Shown piece by piece: positions 7,298-11,572 of a DNA stretch of 11,572 nt; within the stretch, counting starts at the first letter, position 1, and each line of letters starts with the position of its first letter. The notes under the pieces are model-generated. The model was given only the letters and a program-made list of their open reading frames with translations. It made no database searches and had not been told where the DNA came from. The stretch lies in assembly GCA_003024985.2 (NCBI GenBank), contig PXIH01S0030441.1. One strand, written 5' to 3'. Origin of the DNA: Euperipatoides rowelli (Eukaryota; Onychophora; Udeonychophora; Euonychophora; Peripatopsidae). Both the position numbers and the translations under genes were made by a program.

Positions 7298-8939
7298 AAA
7301 TCTTGACAAGATTTTATTTTAAAGAATATGGTGCATTATGAATTTTACAAAATAATTATATAATTTCATTTAATACTGATTTCTTTATTTTATACTATAA
7401 GTATTATATTCGTTCTTTTTTTAAAATATTTTGGGATAATTAGGACAAATATTTCTTATTCCGTCAAGACACAGTGGTCATGTAGAATTATTCACGGACG
7501 CCGAAGCCCTGATTAATTTTTGTCTACAAGCAGAAAAGCTGGGGCCAATCTGAAGAAAAACTAAACTTAGGCTTTAAAAATGGAAAGGCTGAGGGTGGGG
7601 GAAAAAACACCCTTGAAAAAGACCAACACTAAAATCGGAATAATATTTCTAAAATACAGAAGTGTGTAATAGTTTAGAGATTTTAAAAAATATATCGTAA
7701 AAAGTCTATTACTGTATATCTAATAAAGAGCCCAACTACAAAATTATAAATGTCGGTATTACACTGACATATATGTGGAAAGGGTTAAACAAATTGAATG
7801 CAAGGGGAAAAAAATATTTTGTCCAAGAGTTTATTCGTACTAAAAAACATGATAATTTTAAATTATGTATTTCAACTAAAATGGGCAAATCCAAAGATTT
7901 TCTTTTTAAAAATAAATATTGTGAAAAAATCACCTGGAATTAAGGGATATTTGGCATTATACTGTAGCTCTTAAAATGATTTTTAAAATTTTTTTATCTT
8001 TGGACTTAATATCTGAATGGATATTATTTGTACTATCTTTGTATGATTATTTTAGAGAAATTTTCTACCAAAAAAAAATAAGGGCACACTTTCAGTAATT
8101 TTCCTTGATTAAAAACTGATATCATTTGCAACTTCTTATGCTTTAGTCATAATTTTTTTTTTTTGTTTATTTAAAAGATATTAATAGTAAAAGAATGTTA
8201 CTGTATATGCAAAACTTCATAAACATCTTAATTCTCTACTTAAGCCCCCCACCTCTTGTCTATCATTGTAGATTATTTAAACAGTTTAATTTTTTTTTGT
8301 AAATCATGCTTATTAAATTATTAGTTTAAATTTATTTTTGTTAAAAAAGGATGTAAAAATATTCATTTTACTAAACCATTTGTTTTGCTACTCTATAATT
8401 ATGTATGTTAAATTTAGTCCTTCCTGCATTGTAAATTAATTTTGAATATTTTGGTAAAATATTTTATATAATTTAAGGTTCTTGTAAATAAAAGTTTAAA
8501 TATTTATCAAAATGAAAATGTTTTTTATACACCAAACTTTTTATATTAATTGCTTATTGTGGCCGAATGAAAAAAAATCCTGGATATATTAGGATTCTGG
8601 GATGTCCTAGTAACTCTCTAATTCTAAAAACATACAGGCTGGTTAAATATACTGTATATTAAAATAAAAACATGGGAGAAAACAGATTCAGTAATTCATT
8701 TCTGTTTTTTTTTTTACTGAATATATTGTTACTTGGGGCATACAAAACAAATGAGTGGGTGTTATTATTATTTTTTTTTTTGGTTATCATGTAATATCAT
8801 GTATTTTATAAATTTGTATGGATTGTACAAAAAGAGAAAATATCAACCAAGTCTTAAAATGTTGAAAATAAATAAACTGCCTGTCAGTCAAAACGACGAG
8901 ATTAGTGGTGTCATTTTTTTTAAATGAATTTTCTAGCAC
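7298..8939. other. A+T-rich non-coding spacer
   Basis: No gene is seen. A patch at about 7490-7640 is richer in G and C and contains AGGGTG (7592-7597) and CACCCT (7608-7613), which can pair as a small hairpin. It may be an old repeat but matches nothing else in the window. TACTGTA occurs at 7710, 7960, 8199 and 8650. The remainder is A/T-rich with poly(T) runs. Confidence 0.55.
7751..7788 (-). mobile_element. Possible piggyBac-like terminus (solo end)
   Basis: Read on the minus strand, the segment begins TTAACCCTTTCCACAT and continues to a near-palindrome, TGTCAGTGTAATACCGACA. Many piggyBac-like elements sit at TTAA and begin with a CCCTTT-like terminus. A diverged copy of the near-palindrome occurs at 6542-6560. 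No matching opposite end was found, so it may be a solo or decayed end. Confidence 0.33.
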
Positions 8940-8954
8940 AAAGGTAAATGCAAT
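8940..8954. repeat. Target-site duplication of SINE D (left copy)
   Basis: AAAGGTAAATGCAAT at 8940-8954 is repeated exactly at 9240-9254. The right copy follows directly after an A run, which is the expected position after a retroposon tail. Confidence 0.78.
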
Positions 8955-9239
8955 TTATTCATATAAGGGATTGTGGGCTCGATCCTGGGCAACCCCGGTG
9001 CGGAAAGCCAGGAATTTTCTTTCTGTGCTGGTACTCAACGGGGGATCTTTCATTTCTGTTTATCTCTAGGTCTCAAAGAAATACTCTAAGAATTTGATTT
9101 ATGGTGACGATTTAAAGGAAATTGGAAATGGCTAATACTCTGGACTCCCGATTTATACAGATGAAGCAAACATCAAATGTTGTAGAGATAGAAGGATGTT
9201 ATACCTGATTTGTAAATATGAATGAATTTATTCTTAAAA
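8955..9239 (+). mobile_element. SINE or retroposon type D, apparently 5'-truncated
   Basis: A 285-bp insertion is bounded by exact 15-bp direct repeats and ends in an A run. Near its start is a B box, GGCTCGATCC (8976-8985), but there is no room for an A box, so the 5' part of the tRNA-like head appears lost, as often happens when reverse transcription stops early. A G+C-rich portion follows (CAACCCCGGTGCGG, then a CCAGG to CTGG block), then an A/T-rich body without a reading frame. It does not match types A, B or C. It could instead be the 3' end of a LINE with a chance B box, but the direct repeats and tail argue for retroposition either way. Confidence 0.7.
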
Positions 9240-9290
9240 AAAGGTAAATGCAATGGTGTGTTAAAAAAACAAAAACTGTTCAATATGCTA

Positions 9291-9641
9291 TACTAGATTA
9301 AAAGCCCATGAAAAATGCCGGATTAAAAAAAAAAAAAACGTTCCCCACCCCATTGGTTGCCCGCCTCCTGTTTAAAAACGAATCTCTCGATTTTTAGTTC
9401 CCCAAATCTTTTTACAATAGTTAAAAAGCCAGTCGAAAACATCTTCGGCTCACTGAAGATTGCCAATAGCTTAACAGAATGACCAAATTTGCCTTTTATT
9501 ATATTACTAGGTTAAAGGCCCGTCAAAAATGACGGACATTAATTTCTTCCTTCTTAGCTTGCTATAACAGTGACATCTATGGACAGAAAATAGAGCAGTG
9601 TGACAGACATCATGACCAAACTTAACCTTTTTATTATATTA
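9291..9641 (+). repeat. Three diverged tandem units with shared start and end motifs
   Basis: Units begin at about 9291, 9418 and 9505 with TAG, then TTAAA, GCC and GTC-AAAA or close variants (for example CTAGGTTAAAGGCCCGTC at 9507-9524). Each ends with CCAAA followed by a T-rich, ATTA-type stretch. The last two ends, at about 9479-9506 and 9612-9641, both read ATGACCAAA, a short spacer, then TTATTATATTA. Unit lengths differ (about 127, 88 and 137). The third unit has a perfect hairpin, CCGTCA (9520-9525) with TGACGG (9530-9535). The middle unit has ATCTTC (9441-9446) with GAAGAT (9455-9460). The family is not recognised. Nested insertion of an element with an ATT-rich 3' end is one explanation, and a short satellite is another. 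Confidence 0.5.
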
Positions 9642-10642
9642 GAATAAGTTGACTGTGGAAGATCAAATTTCTATTAGGATGCAATTTGAATACTCTAAGT
9701 AATTGGCTGGAATCTTGGAGTTCAGAATTATTATTTTAAAGTGAAAATTCTAGCTAGTGGAAGGGGACAGGGTAGATAATTAATCTACTTAAATTATTTC
9801 ATGTCTCGATAAAGCAAATTCGAAAATTATGACATATAGGCTATTGCTAATATTCATCACTGAAATAATAGGGGAAATTAGATATCTTTTAGTTTTAAAC
9901 TTAGATACCGGTATACCTTATCTTGCCAGAAACTAGGAAGTCATTTGAAAGTAGATAATGTGGGAAATAAGAAAAAAAAATACAAGGCAGATTTTAATAA
10001 GTTTGAATTCCTTCTTTCTTGAAGGGAAGATAAATTGACTATTAAATTCTGTTAATAAGTACAGGTGGTACTGTATGACTATTGCCAAAAATTATTCTGC
10101 AAATTCTTTTCTGAAATCTTCCCAAATATAAGCACAATATTCCAGATAGTACCTGATAATAATATTAGCTTTAGTTAAGAAAAAAAATGTAGAAATCGAT
10201 TAGGTTTGGAGATATTTATGTATATATTTTTTGTAACTTTTTATTCAATGATCTAAAATATTTAGCCTCGTTTATCTATTTAATTTATTGACCTGGAGAC
10301 ATGAAACTTCTTATTGGCTATCTACATTTACAGTACTAATCAAAAATACTTCAAATGTTTTTCAAAAATGGACAAGTGGTTTAGGAATTATCTGCTCCAC
10401 AAAATCACCACGCATGAAAAAATCTAATTTAGAAAAAAAACCTGTTAAAGCTTTGCACTGAGTTTCTGAAATTTTATAACAAAAAGTACTCAATTGAGAC
10501 TCGAGGTATTCTTGCTCTGTGCAAAAGTACTCAATTGGTCTTAATTTTGTTACAAGACATGGATTACTAAAAATAAACTAAAAAAATGAATTTTAATATT
10601 AAAATTTTTGCATACAAAATATAGTATTTCAATACATTACTT
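9642..10642. other. A+T-rich non-coding spacer
   Basis: No gene is seen. The stretch includes TACTGTA at 10069 and TACAGTA at 10329, and a short direct repeat at 10482-10537 listed separately. Nothing else is recognisable. Confidence 0.6.
10482..10537. repeat. 15-bp direct repeat around a 26-base segment
   Basis: AAAAGTACTCAATTG occurs at 10482-10496 and again exactly at 10523-10537. The first copy also takes part in a perfect palindrome, CTCAATTGAG (10489-10498). The 26 bases between the copies have no recognisable content. It could be the footprint of a very small insertion or a slippage product. Confidence 0.65.
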
Positions 10643-11375
10643 TTAACACGTTCACTGCATATGACTCAAATCTGAGTCAATGCAAACTTTCACAATATGC
10701 TGATGTCCATTGTGTTACAAGCTTCAAAATGTAAATATGAATTGGGCAACAGTGTTAAACATATTTTCATCAGTTAGGCACATAAAATACGAAATAAAAA
10801 AACACATTTCTGGATCGTTTGAAATTTTCTTTTGTTTTGGGGTCCAGTGATATTTTTAAAATTTATCAAGCGATTCTGAAATTTTGACTTTCGTGTAACC
10901 TAATACAAATATTGTAAAACATTTAGGAATTAACTTATACATTTTTAAAATCAGAATTTAATGCAGATTTCAAAAATCAAAACCAAAAATTTTTATCCCT
11001 AACGACAGAGAAACAGCAATGGAAAATGTAAGATAAACTGGTTTGTTTTTTTTATAGCCAACTTTTAGAAAAATAATCATAAAAAAAAAACTTTGTTGGA
11101 AATCATTTTTGTTTATATATTATAATTCCTCATAATAAATAGAAGTTTTTGTCATAATAATTTGCATAAATGTGTGACTCGGATCCGAGTCTTTCCGCAC
11201 ACATTAATAAAAATATTAGCAATATGAGACAGCCTAAAAACTACACCACATTTCATAATAATTAATATTAAATATTTATATAAAGATATCATATCTAAAT
11301 GCATTTTATAAGAAAAAACTATTCCACATATAGCGGAGTATTTCAAATGGAGTATTTCCACAGTGAACGTGCTAA
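10643..11375. mobile_element. piggyBac-like non-autonomous element (MITE-like)
   Basis: The left end reads TTAACACGTTCACTG (10643-10657). The right end, CAGTGAACGTGCTAA (11361-11375), is its reverse complement except for one base. Ends anchored on TTAA with a C-rich to ACGTTCACTGC-type terminus fit the piggyBac superfamily, which inserts at TTAA. The 733 bp contain no transposase frame, so the element would depend on enzyme supplied elsewhere. A subterminal palindrome, GACTCAAATCTGAGTC, lies at 10663-10678, and its undecayed relative GACTCGGATCCGAGTC lies at 11176-11191. The second palindrome is followed 12 bases later by another TTAA (11204-11207). An inner element at 10643-11207, or a composite of two, is therefore also possible. 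Confidence 0.52.
11169..11205. repeat. Palindrome inside a longer inverted repeat
   Basis: GACTCGGATCCGAGTC (11176-11191) is a perfect 16-bp palindrome. It lies within outer arms AATGTGTG (11169-11176) and CACACATT (11198-11205), which are also complementary. A cruciform or hairpin is possible. A diverged copy of the core occurs at 10663-10678. Confidence 0.7.
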
Positions 11376-11480
11376 AAATATTAGTAAACAAATACAAGAA
11401 GAGTTCATGTGATGTTATCGTTTTGATTGTGTTTTATTATCATTTGATTAAAGCAATAAATCATAATGCTTTAAAGACAT

Positions 11481-11572
11481 TTAACCTTCAAGCAGTCGCG
11501 GTCAACATTTTAACATGAGCGGTCGCGGGTCGTAATTTTTACGACTCGTAGAATCCTCTGTATAAAAGTTTC
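11481..11572 (+). mobile_element. TTAA-anchored transposon end, cut off by the window edge
   Basis: The segment starts TTAACCTTCAAGC and carries two related G+C-rich blocks, GCAGTCGCGGTC (11492-11503) and GCGGTCGCGGGTC (11519-11531). A hairpin follows, with arms 11526-11535 and 11539-11548 that pair over 10 bases including one G-T. A TTAA start, a CC-TT terminus and palindromic subterminal sequence fit a second piggyBac-like element. Its other end lies beyond 11572, so this stays tentative. Confidence 0.4.

Noticed and set aside
7736-7933. 65-codon minus-strand open frame
   Set aside because: It covers A/T-rich spacer and the suspected transposon end. The product is rich in codons expected from base composition.
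8733-8927. 64-codon plus-strand open frame
   Set aside because: It includes a poly(T) run translated as phenylalanine and has no recognisable motif.
6680-9214. Shared 11-mer CCTGATTTGTA near the 3' ends of B2 (minus, 6680-6690) and D (plus, 9204-9214)
   Set aside because: The flanks do not align and the distances to the tails differ (about 62 and 20 bases), so chance is more likely than a shared tail.
11152-11397. 81-codon minus-strand open frame
   Set aside because: It spans the right end of the TTAA-bounded element and its palindrome, and the product is not transposase-like.
1-11572. CRISPR array, bacterial operon or phage features
   Set aside because: There are no regularly spaced identical repeats, no ribosome-binding-site and gene arrays, and no coding density. 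The sequence is of eukaryotic intergenic type.

Overview
This window looks like non-coding, repeat-bearing nuclear DNA from an animal, most likely an invertebrate. It is strongly A+T rich (about three quarters by eye) and full of poly(A) and poly(T) runs. It has no open reading frame that looks like a gene and no bacterial gene organisation. Its G+C-rich spots are mostly mobile elements. The species cannot be fixed from the sequence. An arthropod such as a decapod crustacean is only a loose guess from its general texture.

The clearest content is a set of six short retroposons (SINEs) with tRNA-like promoters, falling into at least four types. Type A has two copies: A1 (about 3887-4110, minus) and A2 (7055-7287, plus, flanked by a perfect 10-bp target duplication). 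Type B has two copies: B1 (about 5970-6351, minus) and B2 (6606-6957, minus, flanked by a perfect 13-bp duplication). Type C is at 346-589 (minus, flanked by a 16-bp direct repeat). Type D is at 8955-9239 (plus, 5'-truncated, flanked by a perfect 15-bp duplication). B1 carries a 50-base pure C run (poly-G on its own strand) next to its B box. The A and B bodies may share a module joined to different tRNA-derived heads.

The right end holds DNA-transposon-like material. A piggyBac-style non-autonomous element lies at 10643-11375, with TTAA-anchored terminal inverted repeats and two copies of a palindrome related to GACTCGGATCCGAGTC. A second TTAA-anchored end starts at 11481 and runs off the window. 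A possible lone end lies near 7751-7788. A hAT-like terminus is suspected at 2204-2257. At 9291-9641 there are three diverged units that share start and end motifs.

The remaining stretches are A+T-rich spacer with simple repeats. The heptamer TACTGTA/TACAGTA occurs 17 times, well above composition-based expectation, and I cannot explain it. No protein-coding gene, intact tRNA, rRNA, CRISPR array or operon is supported. I found no new gene system. The likely novelties are the SINE families, their possible shared body, and the TACTGTA enrichment.
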